From contig VGES01000022.1 of the NCBI GenBank assembly GCA_016869765.1, forward strand, positions 1 to 59,297: 59,297 bases of DNA, written 5' to 3'. The first letter of the stretch is position 1; each line of letters begins with the position of its first letter. This DNA comes from Alphaproteobacteria bacterium. GTDB taxonomy: Bacteria > Pseudomonadota > Alphaproteobacteria > SHVP01. The position numbers and the translations under genes are program-made. Shown piece by piece: positions 16,980-25,989 of the stretch. The notes beneath the pieces were generated by a model. It saw nothing but the letters and a program-made list of their open reading frames with translations. It did no database searches and had not been told where the DNA came from.

Positions 16980-19955
16980 ATGAAGTTGTTTCGTATCGTC
17001 ACGACTCTGGCCGCGATCACGCTGTTCGCATCGTCCGCGACAGCCCAGCGCAACCTGGATGAGGCGATCAAGGTGATCGAAGACGCGGCCGCGGGAACCC
17101 AGGCGGCCGGAACGCCTGTGTCCTTCGTCGCCCCGCCACGCACCATCGCCGACATCACCGAGATTCTCGACCGCCAGAAGCCCGATCCAACCAAGCGAGC
17201 GCAATTGATCGCGCGGGCGGACGCTGAACCGCCGCAGCGGATGTCGATCAGCGAGCGGGCCGATTTCTTCTTGGATCGCGGGTTGGCGGCCGCCGAACTG
17301 GGACGCGCGCAACAACGCCTCGACGATATCCACCGCGGGTATCGCATCGCGCAGGAAGCAAAATTCCCACCATCCCGGATGATGAACATCTTGAATCTCG
17401 TGGCCCTCGCGCGCCAGGGCGTCGGCAATTTCCAGGGTTATTTGGGCGCTCAGAACGAGCGGCTCGCACTCGCTGACCGCATGGACGCGGACTCGGCTGC
17501 CAACTGGATCATCGGCATCAACTTCGGCAAAGTCAGCGCTGCCGCAAATCTCGGGCGCCTCGACCTCGGACGTTCGTCCCTTGCCACCGCCGAGAAAGCG
17601 CTCGCCAACCTGCCGGTCCGTTACGGCCAGAACCAGCGCGACAATCTGAACGCGTTGGTCTGGCGTGCCCGGGCGATTAATCATCTGGTGGCGGGCAACT
17701 ACGACGATGCTGACAAGGCGGCGCGCCAATCCATTGCGTTGTTCTCGAGGTTGGTCGGCTTGGAGAAGGAGATGAGCAACACGACGCCCGGAACGTTTGC
17801 CAACCAGCGCGACTCGGCGCGAACCGACCTCGCCAAGGCGTTGATGAACCAAGGGCGCCTCGTCGAAGCCGAGAGCGAGATCCGAATCGCCCTTCTGAGC
17901 CGCCTCGAGCGTCACGGCCGCTATGCATCCGAAACCGCGGTGACGCTCAATTTCTTGACCCGCCTGCTGATCGAGCAGCGACGGCATACCGAAGCCGCTC
18001 ATCTCGCTGATGCCGTGATCGACATCTACGAGAACATCGGCCACAAGGCGGGGTCCTTCACGTTGGCGCAGGCGCGGTCACTGAGGGCGCTGGCAGAGCT
18101 CGGCGGCGAGAACGCTCGGGCTGCGCGCGCGACCTACCGCCAGATCGAAAGCGACGCCGCCGAAGCGCCCCGCATCAAGGAGAACTTCCTCGACAGCAAC
18201 GGAATCTATGGGACGGTCCTCTATGCCGCGGGCGAGTACCCAGCGGCCGCAAACGTACTGACAGCAACGGTCGAGAAAGCACGGAAAGCCGTCGGTGACC
18301 GCGGTTATGAACTCGCGAAGTGGCGAGGCTGGTTGGCCATGGCGCTGGCCAAATCGGGGGACGCGGAGAAGGCGGAGGCGGAGTTCAACGCGTCGATCCC
18401 GATCCTGCTGACGCCGTCGCGTGCGGCGGAGGATCGCGACGATGACGGCGGATCGGCCGACCAGCGCGATCGGCGCACGCAGAAGGTCGTCGAAGGGTAC
18501 CTGTCGCTGCTGTTCGACACGAAGGGTCCGGCGGCGGCGGAAGAAGCGTTTCGTCTGGCGGACGCGGTGCGGGGCAAGTCGGTGCAGCGGGCCTTGGCCG
18601 CCTCGGCGGCGCGGACGGCGCTGCGCGAGCCGGGGCTCGCCAAATTGGCACGCCTGGAACAGGACGCGCAGAAGCAGGTGGCAGCGCTCCAGGGTGCGCT
18701 CACCAACATGCTGACCCGTCCGACCGAGGAACAGGACGCCAACGAGATCCGCAGCTTGCGTGAACGGATCGACCAGCTGCGCAACGCGCGCGCGCTGGTG
18801 CGCCAGGAGATCGAAGCCAAGTCGCCCGAGTACGTCGGCCTGATCGATCCGCGGCCGGCGACGATCGAGCAGGTACAGAAGACCTTGCGCCCCGGCGAAG
18901 CGATGATCGTCACCTACACGGGCGATGAACGGCTGTTCGTGTGGGCGATCCCGCAACAGGGACAGGCCGCCTTCGCCTCGAGCAAAGTCGCCAATCGCGA
19001 GATCGACGCCATGGTGGGCGAGTTGCGCAAGGCGCTCGACCCGGCGGCCTCTTCGATCGAGGAGGTTCCGGCCTTCGATGTGGCATTGGCCAGCAAGCTC
19101 TATGACATGCTCTTGAAGCCGATCCAGGCCGGCTGGTCCCAGGCCCAGAGCCTGTTCATCGTGCCACATGGCTCGCTCGGACAGCTGCCGATGGCGCTGC
19201 TCGTGACCGAGCCCGCGACCCTTACCACGGGCGCCCTGCCGTTCGCCGAGTACAAGGCTGTGTCGTTCCTCGCCCGCAAGGCCGCCGTAACCCAACTGCC
19301 CTCGGTGGCGGCGCTGGCGGCGCTGCGCTCGGTTCCGGCGCCGACCGGGGAGCGCCAGCACCTGGCCGCCTTCGGCGATCCGTGGTTCTCGGACGATCAG
19401 GCCAAGGATGGGCGGGCCCAACGCGTGGCCCAGGCCGGTGGCCTGCAAACCCGCGGCATCCCGCTCCTGCGTCGCAACGTGCCCAAGACCGAGGGCGTCA
19501 ACTCGGCGGAGCTGGCGCTGTTGCCACGGCTCCCCGATACGGCGGACGAGGTACGCAGCGTGGCGCTAGCGCTCAAGGCCGACGTCACCAAGGACGTCCT
19601 CTTGGGCGATGCCGCCAACGAGAAGGCCGTGAAGGCGATGGACCTGTCCAACCGCCGGGTCGTCATGTTCGCGACCCATGGTCTGGTTCCCGGGGACCTC
19701 AATGGTTTGACCCAACCGGCGTTGGCCCTGTCGGCCCCATCGGTCGCCAACGTCGATGGTGATGGCCTCCTCACCATGGAGGAGATGCGATCGTCGCGCT
19801 GTTCGGCGCGCCACTGGTCGATCCCGACCATGCCCGGCACGCCGCCCTGGCCGCGCTCGCCTGCCGCCAACGGTTGCAGCGCCTCAACGCCGAGTTCCCG
19901 GGGCTTGCCAAACCGCTCTCGCAACGGATCGGGCTCAACACGGGCCGCGCGTTGA
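16980..19955 (+). CDS. TPR-CHAT protein, truncated in the protease core
   Basis: Secreted or periplasmic protein with signal peptide KLFRIVTTLAAITLFASSA then TAQ, a long helical TPR region to about residue 520, a coiled segment, and a C-terminal CHAT (caspase-like) domain. The catalytic histidine is present in FATHGLVPGDLNG (H900), but the frame leaves the family at LLTMEEM near residue 936. The downstream strand with the catalytic cysteine (SACNT-like) is missing, and 55 unrelated residues follow to a stop at 19955. The sequence after the break belongs, in another frame, to a class III adenylate cyclase. ATG at 16980 has a GGGAAG site. The product is probably inactive as a peptidase although the TPR part could still be made. 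Confidence 0.82.
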   Translation: MKLFRIVTTLAAITLFASSATAQRNLDEAIKVIEDAAAGTQAAGTPVSFVAPPRTIADITEILDRQKPDPTKRAQLIARADAEPPQRMSISERADFFLDRGLAAAELGRAQQRLDDIHRGYRIAQEAKFPPSRMMNILNLVALARQGVGNFQGYLGAQNERLALADRMDADSAANWIIGINFGKVSAAANLGRLDLGRSSLATAEKALANLPVRYGQNQRDNLNALVWRARAINHLVAGNYDDADKAARQSIALFSRLVGLEKEMSNTTPGTFANQRDSARTDLAKALMNQGRLVEAESEIRIALLSRLERHGRYASETAVTLNFLTRLLIEQRRHTEAAHLADAVIDIYENIGHKAGSFTLAQARSLRALAELGGENARAARATYRQIESDAAEAPRIKENFLDSNGIYGTVLYAAGEYPAAANVLTATVEKARKAVGDRGYELAKWRGWLAMALAKSGDAEKAEAEFNASIPILLTPSRAAEDRDDDGGSADQRDRRTQKVVEGYLSLLFDTKGPAAAEEAFRLADAVRGKSVQRALAASAARTALREPGLAKLARLEQDAQKQVAALQGALTNMLTRPTEEQDANEIRSLRERIDQLRNARALVRQEIEAKSPEYVGLIDPRPATIEQVQKTLRPGEAMIVTYTGDERLFVWAIPQQGQAAFASSKVANREIDAMVGELRKALDPAASSIEEVPAFDVALASKLYDMLLKPIQAGWSQAQSLFIVPHGSLGQLPMALLVTEPATLTTGALPFAEYKAVSFLARKAAVTQLPSVAALAALRSVPAPTGERQHLAAFGDPWFSDDQAKDGRAQRVAQAGGLQTRGIPLLRRNVPKTEGVNSAELALLPRLPDTADEVRSVALALKADVTKDVLLGDAANEKAVKAMDLSNRRVVMFATHGLVPGDLNGLTQPALALSAPSVANVDGDGLLTMEEMRSSRCSARHWSIPTMPGTPPWPRSPAANGCSASTPSSRGLPNRSRNGSGSTRAAR

Positions 19956-20374
19956 TCGGCAATATCGGGTCGGCGCGACGCTTCAACTACACGGCCATGG
20001 GCGACACCGTGAACCTCGCCTCTCGCCTGGAAGGGGCCAACAAGGCGTTCGGCACCGATGTGCTCGCCGCGCAGGCGACGCGGGATGCCGCTTCGGATCT
20101 GTCGTGGCTCGAACTCGACGCGATCAAGGTCGTGGGCCGCGGCCGGCCTGTCGGGGTGTTCACGCTGATCGAGCCAGCCGATGCCCCGTTTGCCGCGACC
20201 TACACCCAGGCGCTCGAGGCCTTCCGAACCCGCCAGTTCGAGCGGGCGGCCAATCTTCTAACGCCCTTCGCTGAGCGCAAGGCCGCAAGTTCTCTGCTGT
20301 GGCGAGCGACCGCCTACCTTGCCGATCCACCGCCCGCCGATTGGGTGGCCGTCAATTCGCTCAGCGAGAAGTAG
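19781..20374 (+). pseudogene. class III adenylate cyclase, 3-prime remnant
   Basis: About 197 residues in a frame different from the CHAT gene. It starts abruptly at GDAIVALFGAPLVDPDHA, then shows NTGRALIGNIGSARRFNYT and the cyclase core MGDTVNLASRLEGANK with the Asn/Arg of the transition-state site, then a short tail with TPR-like helices. The first half of the catalytic domain with the first metal-binding aspartate, and any sensor or membrane part, is absent. The match begins exactly where the CHAT gene breaks off, with the sequence GGAGATGCG able to belong to either parent. An internal ATG at 19874 could start a fragment, but it would lack catalytic residues. Stop codon overlaps the convergent gene by 14 bases. 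Confidence 0.8.
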
Positions 20375-20972
20375 TAGCAGCAAACGGCCTGCGATCCCCG
20401 CGGGCGGGCACGTCGAAGGCCGTCAGCACGCTGCACAACAGACCGTAGTAACCGACAAGGGCTGCGAGTTCGACGACACCGCGTTCGCGGAAGCGAGCGA
20501 GCACCTCGCGATGCAACCCGTCGTCGATGCTCCGCCGATCGAGGAGGCTCCGGGCGTACCGAAGGGCCAAAGCTTGACCCTCCGGCAGCACCGGAGACCG
20601 TCCATCACGCAGGGTCGCAATGACGGCCTCGGAGATCCCGGCGCGAAGCGCGTAGCCCGCGTGATTGTCCCACGCGTAGGCGCAACGCCAATGGGCGGCA
20701 ACCGAAAGGATCACCAACTCCATGAGAGCGACCGGAAGCGACGAACCGTTTCTCAGGTGCAGCCCGAGATCGGTCACCCGAGGCGCCAGACCCGGCGAAA
20801 ACAACAGCGCCGATGCCGGACCTTCGATGGTCGCCGACCGCTCTTCGCCGAGCGCGCGATAGACGTCGCTTCGCGCGGTCGCAGAATGGCGTCGCAGGCG
20901 TGCCAGGGCGGCATGATCTTCTTGCAGCTCGGGCGCCAGCAATTCGGGGGACAACGATGGCAATCGGGACAT
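20361..20972 (-). CDS. carboxymuconolactone decarboxylase-like (AhpD-fold) protein
   Basis: All-helical protein of 203 residues. The central segment MELVILSVAAHWRCAYAWDNH followed by AGYALRAGISEAVI matches the carboxymuconolactone decarboxylase family, in which the helix carrying Cys or Tyr and the terminal His forms the active site. Only one cysteine is present (no CxxC), so a thiol-peroxidase role like AhpD is unlikely. ATG at 20972 precedes a clean N-terminus. It is divergent from the aldo/keto reductase (79-base gap) and converges on the cyclase remnant. Substrate unknown. Confidence 0.88.
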   Translation of the reverse strand: MSRLPSLSPELLAPELQEDHAALARLRRHSATARSDVYRALGEERSATIEGPASALLFSPGLAPRVTDLGLHLRNGSSLPVALMELVILSVAAHWRCAYAWDNHAGYALRAGISEAVIATLRDGRSPVLPEGQALALRYARSLLDRRSIDDGLHREVLARFRERGVVELAALVGYYGLLCSVLTAFDVPARGDRRPFAATTSR

Positions 20973-21051
20973 GACGGCTCCTGGGCGACCGTGGCCACCC
21001 GCGAGCGGCCGTTTCGGCTAGTATCGCGCCCGATCAGGGTGGGAGGAAACG

Positions 21052-22053
21052 GTGGAACTGCGCAATCTCGGCACCTCGGGGCTCAAGGTCTCGCTCGTCG
21101 GTCTCGGCTGCAACAACTTCGGGGGGCGCATCGACCTCGAAGGGACGCGCAAGGTCATCCATCGGGCGCTCGATCTCGGCATCACGCTGTTCGACACTGC
21201 CGATGTCTACGGTGATCGCGGTGGGTCCGAAACGTGCATGGGTCAAGTGCTGGGCGACCGGCGCAAGGACATCGTGCTCGCCACGAAGTTCGCCATGCCG
21301 ATGGGCCCGGGCGACATGATGAAGGGGGCGTCCCGGCGCTACATCTTTTCGGCCGTCGAGGCGAGCCTCAAGCGGCTGAAGACCGACTGGATCGATCTCT
21401 ATCAGATTCACCAGTACGACACCGCTACGCCGATCGAAGAGACGATGCGGACCCTCGACGATCTCGTGCGATTGGGCAAGGTGCGATACGTCGGATGCTC
21501 AAACTTCCCGGCGTGGCGCGTGGTAGAAGCGCAGTGGACGGCCAAGAGCCTCGGGCTCAACGCCTTCATCGCCTGTCAGGATCATTACAGCTTGCTGTTC
21601 CGGGACATCGAAGCGGAGCTCGTTCCCGCGATGCGGGCGTATGGTCTAGGTCTGCTGCCGTTCTTTCCGTTGGCGAGCGGACTGCTCACCGGGAAGTACA
21701 GGAAGGGCAAACCGATGCCGACCGGGGCTCGCCTCACCAAAAGCCCGATGATGGCCGAACGCTTCATGGGCGGCGACAATCTTGCGATCGTCGAGCGGCT
21801 CGATGCGTTCTGCCGCGCCCGCGGGCGCACGCTGCTCGAGCTTGCGTTTTCCTGGCTCGCCGCACGCCCTATGGTGGCGAGTGTCATCGCCGGCGCGACT
21901 CGCCCCGATCAACTCGACCAGAACGTCGCCGCGGTCCAGTGGTCCCTGTCCAACGACGATATGGACGAGATCGCCCGATTGCTGCGCCCTGGGGCGCCAG
22001 AGAACCGCATCAAAGCCACGACGATCACGCGCTCGCGCAAGCGTCGCAAATAG
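21052..22053 (+). CDS. aldo/keto reductase
   Basis: TIM-barrel NAD(P)H oxidoreductase of 333 residues with the full catalytic tetrad: D48 and Y53 in FDTADVYG, K79 in VLATKF, H120 in LYQIHQYD. The C-terminal cofactor segment SVIAGATRPDQLDQN is present. Such proteins reduce aldehydes and ketones to alcohols. The start is a GTG at 21052 with a GGGAGGAAAC ribosome site. A same-strand amidohydrolase follows after 72 bases and may be co-transcribed. Confidence 0.94.
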   Translation: MELRNLGTSGLKVSLVGLGCNNFGGRIDLEGTRKVIHRALDLGITLFDTADVYGDRGGSETCMGQVLGDRRKDIVLATKFAMPMGPGDMMKGASRRYIFSAVEASLKRLKTDWIDLYQIHQYDTATPIEETMRTLDDLVRLGKVRYVGCSNFPAWRVVEAQWTAKSLGLNAFIACQDHYSLLFRDIEAELVPAMRAYGLGLLPFFPLASGLLTGKYRKGKPMPTGARLTKSPMMAERFMGGDNLAIVERLDAFCRARGRTLLELAFSWLAARPMVASVIAGATRPDQLDQNVAAVQWSLSNDDMDEIARLLRPGAPENRIKATTITRSRKRRK

Positions 22054-22125
22054 CGATATCCTCCGGCATCGATTGAACGCGGGCGTCCGCCCACCTCGTT
22101 CCCCAAGCCATGAGGAAGCCCCGGC

Positions 22126-23604
22126 ATGACTGCGTCGAGTCCCTCCGCTGCCGTCCGCGAGAAACTGAACCATCCGATCATCGATGCCGATGCGCACCTC
22201 ATGGAAGTCGAGCCGGTACTGCTCGACTACCTCAAGGAGGTGGCGGGACCGCGGGTCTCCCAGCGATATGCCGATATGTGGAAGGACGGCCGATTCTGGG
22301 GCTGGTATCAGGCATCGGCCGAGGAGCGGGTACGTCGCCGCATCAAGCGGGCACCGTTTTGGGCGTTCCCGGCCGCCAACACCGAGGATCGGGCGACGGC
22401 CATGTTGCCCTCCCTGCTCCGCGCCCGTTTGGAGGAATTCGGCATCGATTTCTGCATGGTTTACCCGACCGTGCCGATCCTCTACGTCGGGCTCGACGAC
22501 GAAGAGCTGCGCCGGGCGGTGTCGCGAGCCGCCAACCTCATGAACCGGGACCTGTTCGCGGACCATCGTGACCGGCTCGCCCCGGCCGCGGTCATCCCGA
22601 TGCACACGCCCGCCGAAGCGATCGCGGAACTCGATTTCGCGGTGGGGCAACTCGGGTTCAAGGCTGTGATGGTCGAGGGCGTCGTGCGCCGGCGCATCGA
22701 GGACGACAAGAGCAGCGCCCGTGACAGCGCCTCCCCGGTCAGCTCGTACTGGATCGATCCGTTGGGCCTCGACAGCATCCACGATTACGACGCGGTGTGG
22801 CAGCGCTGCCTCGACCTCAAGGTCGCGCCGAGCATGCACACCTCGACCATGGGATGGGCCGATCGCACGTCGATCTCGAACTTCACGTACAATCACATCG
22901 GCCATTTCGCGGCCGGCAGTCACGCGTTCTGCAAGGGACTCGTGTTGGGCGGTGTTACCCGTCGTTTTCCGACATTGAAGTTCGCGTTCCTCGAATGTGG
23001 CGTTGGCTGGGCGGCGTCCCTCTACAACGACCTGATCGAACATTGGGAAAAACGCAACGTCCCCGCGATGCGCCAGACCCTCGATCCGGCCACCATCGAT
23101 CGACAGGCGCTTGCGACGTTGGTGGCAAAATTCGGGCACCCGCGAATCCAAGCCCACCTCGATCGCATTCGGGCAGGCACTGAAGGCTATTTCTACGGCT
23201 ACGTTGACGAACGCGAGGACCAGATCGACGACTTCACACACGCCCAGATCACCAAGAAGCGCGATATCTATCGGCGGTTCATTCCCAATTTCTATTTCGG
23301 TTGCGAGGCGGACGACCGGATCGTCGCCTTCGCGTTCGACAAACGCCTCCACCAGTTCGGGGCCCGCTTCAAAGCCATGCTCGGTTCAGACATCGGGCAT
23401 TTCGACGTGACGGACGCTCGCACCGTCATCGCCGAAGCCCATGAACTGGTCGAAGCAGAGATCATCACGCCGGAGGATTTCCGCGATTTCGTGTTCGGGA
23501 ATGTCGCGGAACTCCACGCCGGTATGAACCCCGATCTCTACAAGGGAACCGTCGTCGAGGACGCCGTCGCCCAGCGCTTGGCCACGGCGCAGGCCGCGGA
23601 GTAG
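22126..23604 (+). CDS. amidohydrolase-2 family metal-dependent hydrolase
   Basis: Protein of 492 residues of the ACMSD/amidohydrolase-2 type. The N-terminal metal motif DADAH is at 20-24, a central SMHTSTMGW segment carries a likely second histidine ligand, and a late LGSDIGHFD provides the metal-binding aspartate. Members are TIM-barrel zinc enzymes that decarboxylate or hydrolyse aromatic or cyclic acids. ATG at 22126 has a GAGGAAG site. Stop codon lies only 4 bases from that of the convergent HD-domain gene. Specific substrate not deducible. Confidence 0.92.
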   Translation: MTASSPSAAVREKLNHPIIDADAHLMEVEPVLLDYLKEVAGPRVSQRYADMWKDGRFWGWYQASAEERVRRRIKRAPFWAFPAANTEDRATAMLPSLLRARLEEFGIDFCMVYPTVPILYVGLDDEELRRAVSRAANLMNRDLFADHRDRLAPAAVIPMHTPAEAIAELDFAVGQLGFKAVMVEGVVRRRIEDDKSSARDSASPVSSYWIDPLGLDSIHDYDAVWQRCLDLKVAPSMHTSTMGWADRTSISNFTYNHIGHFAAGSHAFCKGLVLGGVTRRFPTLKFAFLECGVGWAASLYNDLIEHWEKRNVPAMRQTLDPATIDRQALATLVAKFGHPRIQAHLDRIRAGTEGYFYGYVDEREDQIDDFTHAQITKKRDIYRRFIPNFYFGCEADDRIVAFAFDKRLHQFGARFKAMLGSDIGHFDVTDARTVIAEAHELVEAEIITPEDFRDFVFGNVAELHAGMNPDLYKGTVVEDAVAQRLATAQAAE

Positions 23605-23608
23605 CGGC

Positions 23609-24169
23609 TCAGGTCTTGGGTGGTCGTGCGAAAATCCGCGCGACCATGGGTCGGAACTCTTGGAGCGGCAACGACTGGTAATCGGGATCGAAGGCGCGCT
23701 GATCCCATTCGCCGGTGAAGCGCACCGCCGCGTCGTACCAGGGTTCGTGCTCGAACTTGTCGCGGGCGTGACGATCGAGGCCCATGTGGTGGAAGTACCA
23801 GTAGCCCTGGAACGGCGTGTGATGCTTCAGAATCCAGAAATTGGTTTCCGAGATGTAGGGCTTGAGCAACTCGGCGGCGAACGCTCCGTGATTGAGCGGC
23901 GCCACGAAATGGCCGACGTCGTGGAGCAGCGCACAGACGATCGTTTCCTCGTCGGCGCCAGCACGTAAGGCCCGCGTCGCCGTCTGCAACCCGTGCTCGT
24001 ACATGTCGACCGGCAATGGCCCGCACGAACCCTTGAGGCCCTCGAGCATCGCCAGAACGTGGTCGGCGATGCGTTTGTTCTCTTCCGCCAGATAGGGCTG
24101 GAGGATGTCATGGTCGGCCTTGGTCGACCGATCCAATCGCGTAAACTTGACCTTGGCGGTCGTCAGCAT
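23609..24169 (-). CDS. HD-domain protein, PhnZ-like putative diiron oxygenase
   Basis: Protein of 186 residues paralogous to the one at 8768-9424. Candidate metal ligands are H59 (YEHGLQTATRA), H83-D84 (ALLHDVGH), H94 (LNHGAF), H116/H117 (LKHHTPF) and D156 (EWDQRAFDPDY). The segment EPWYDAAVRFTGEWDQ resembles the C-terminal helix of PhnZ, which cleaves hydroxyphosphonates with O2; the assignment to the oxygenase branch is inference. It is transcribed divergently from a family-5 binding protein (24345), whereas the first copy is co-directional with its own. No signal peptide, so cytoplasmic. Confidence 0.86.
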   Translation of the reverse strand: MLTTAKVKFTRLDRSTKADHDILQPYLAEENKRIADHVLAMLEGLKGSCGPLPVDMYEHGLQTATRALRAGADEETIVCALLHDVGHFVAPLNHGAFAAELLKPYISETNFWILKHHTPFQGYWYFHHMGLDRHARDKFEHEPWYDAAVRFTGEWDQRAFDPDYQSLPLQEFRPMVARIFARPPKT

Positions 24170-24249
24170 GAGAACCCTCCTGTCCCAAAGGGCATGAGAC
24201 TAGGGCGCCGGATCGATCGTCGCCAGGGCCCGGGACGGCGACCCCATCC

Positions 24250-24277
24250 TTGACAGGAACGGCCTGCTCCTTAACCT
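24250..24277 (+). promoter_or_regulatory. candidate promoter for the binding protein at 24345
   Basis: A perfect TTGACA lies at 24250-24255, followed after 16 bases by TAACCT, a weak -10 match (3 of 6). It is about 70 bases upstream of the start codon, inside the 175-base divergent gap. Plausible but not proven. Confidence 0.3.
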
Positions 24278-24344
24278 GCGTGAGCCAGGGGAGAGTGGTG
24301 GCCATCGCGGCCGCCAACAGGGACTCCACCAGAAAGGGACAACG

Positions 24345-25889
24345 ATGAAAAAAGGGCTCGCGTTGAGCGCAGCCGCGTTGGTCGGTGCGTTCGGGGTCGT
24401 CGGCTGGGAAATGCCGGCGTCCGCTCAAGACAACAATATGTTGCGTGTCGGCGTCTATTCGAAGGCACCGACCCGAGGCAACCCCTACGGCGGCGGCGGC
24501 GTTCCGAGCATCTATTGGTGGGATCCGTTGTTCGACGGCCTCACCCGGGTGAACGGCGAAGGCAAAACCGTGCCATGGCTGGCGCAGAGCTGGTCACTGG
24601 TCGACAACACGACTTGGCGCTTCGTGCTGCGGCGCGATGCCGAGTTCAGCAACGGCGCGAAGGTAAACGCCGACGCGGTCGTCGGTCACTTCCAGTGGGC
24701 GCTTTCCGAAGAGGGCCGCGCGACGTCCGGTGGTCGCGAACTGCGACCGATCGCGTCCGTAACCAAGGTCGACGAATGGACGGTCGAGTTGAAGACGCTT
24801 GCGCCGTTCCCATTGCTGCCCGGTACCATGCAGCGCGCCTACATCCTGGAGCCCAAGGCGCTCGCCGATCTGAAGATCGCGGGCTACACCCAGAACCCCG
24901 TGACCTCGGGGGCCTACCGGGTCGGCCGGTGGACGGACACCGAGGCCGAGTTCGTCGCCTTCGAGAAGTCGTGGCGCCCAGCGAAGATTCGGACGCTACG
25001 CTATGTCGAGCTCCCGGAGGCCGCCTCGCGTCTGCAGGCGATCGTCTCAAAGCAGATCGACTTGGCGGTGTTGGTGTCGCCCGATGACATCGACCCGGTG
25101 AAGCGCGCGGGCCAGACGGTCCACGTCTTCCCCTCGCCTAACATCATGAACATCGCCTTCTTCACCAAAGACTTTTCGGACGCCTATAGCGGTAAGGGCA
25201 CGCCCTTCGCCGACAAACGCGTGCGTATGGCAGCCAATCTGGCGTTCGACCGCAAGGCCATCGTGGACGGGTTGATGGGGGGCGTCACACAACCCGCCAA
25301 CCAGCCGTCGAACCCTCGGGCCTTCGGATTCAACAAGGGCGTCCAGAATTACGCCTACGACCCGAACCGCGCCAAGGCGTTGCTCGCCGAGGCGGGTTTC
25401 CCGAACGGCTTCAAAGCGATCATCGAGTTCATCCCGGGCGCCATCCCACGGGATACGGAGATCTACGCCCATATCGGGGAGCAATTGAACAAGGTGGGCA
25501 TCCAGGCCGACGTTCGACAGACTCCGTTCGCCACCTGGTTGCCGCAATACCTCAACGGCACCTGGAAGAGCCAGGCGAGCGGGTTCTCAGCCTTCGTCGA
25601 TCCGCACATGGACTCCTCCCGACCGTTCCTCAACTTCTCCTGCCTGACGCCAAACGCCATGGTCTGCATCGACAGCGTGATGCCGTTGGTACGGGCCCAG
25701 GAGCAAGAGATGGACCCGATGAAACGCGAGAAGATCCTCCAGGACATCATGAAGATCTGGCACGACGAAGCGATCACGACCCCGATCCTGTACGGGGTCG
25801 ACGTCTATGCCGCGACGCCACGGCTCAAGAACTTCGAGTACTGGAACCGCGTCCTGCTGTGGGAGAAGATGACCCTCGAAGGGTCCTAG
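24345..25889 (+). CDS. ABC transporter substrate-binding protein, family 5 (orphan)
   Basis: Periplasmic binding protein of 514 residues. It has a signal peptide (KKGLALSAAALVGAFGVVGW, cleavage after PASAQ) and family-5 blocks WRFVLRRDAEFSNGAKVNAD, VTSGAYRVGRW and TPFADKRVRMAANLAFDRKA. Start ATG has an AGAAAGGGA site. It has no adjacent permease or ATPase. Strong resemblance to the protein at 9447-10982 over the whole length, including an identical KSWRPAKI stretch, shows gene duplication. A strong terminator follows. Cargo unknown. Confidence 0.94.
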   Translation: MKKGLALSAAALVGAFGVVGWEMPASAQDNNMLRVGVYSKAPTRGNPYGGGGVPSIYWWDPLFDGLTRVNGEGKTVPWLAQSWSLVDNTTWRFVLRRDAEFSNGAKVNADAVVGHFQWALSEEGRATSGGRELRPIASVTKVDEWTVELKTLAPFPLLPGTMQRAYILEPKALADLKIAGYTQNPVTSGAYRVGRWTDTEAEFVAFEKSWRPAKIRTLRYVELPEAASRLQAIVSKQIDLAVLVSPDDIDPVKRAGQTVHVFPSPNIMNIAFFTKDFSDAYSGKGTPFADKRVRMAANLAFDRKAIVDGLMGGVTQPANQPSNPRAFGFNKGVQNYAYDPNRAKALLAEAGFPNGFKAIIEFIPGAIPRDTEIYAHIGEQLNKVGIQADVRQTPFATWLPQYLNGTWKSQASGFSAFVDPHMDSSRPFLNFSCLTPNAMVCIDSVMPLVRAQEQEMDPMKREKILQDIMKIWHDEAITTPILYGVDVYAATPRLKNFEYWNRVLLWEKMTLEGS

Positions 25890-25909
25890 ACCACCAACGA
25901 TCGAGACGC

Positions 25910-25941
25910 GAAGGCCGCCCACGGGGCGGCCTTCGTTTTTT
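25910..25941 (+). terminator. rho-independent terminator
   Basis: An 11-base-pair perfect stem (GAAGGCCGCCC at 25910-25920 and GGGCGGCCTTC at 25924-25934) with a three-base loop is followed by G and six T. It lies 20 bases after the stop of the binding-protein gene and ends that transcript before the next gene at 25990. Confidence 0.93.
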
Positions 25942-25989
25942 CGTGGGCCACCGAGGTATCATCCCCGTCGGCATGGAGCGGAGCGGGCG

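Noticed and set aside
16641-18044. 467-codon minus-strand open frame opposite the TPR-CHAT and transferase genes
   Set aside because: Crosses two real divergent genes, has no recognisable motif; typical antisense shadow in GC-rich DNA.
21646-23352. 568-codon minus-strand open frame opposite the reductase and amidohydrolase
   Set aside because: Antisense to two well-supported enzymes with catalytic motifs; composition is shadow-like.
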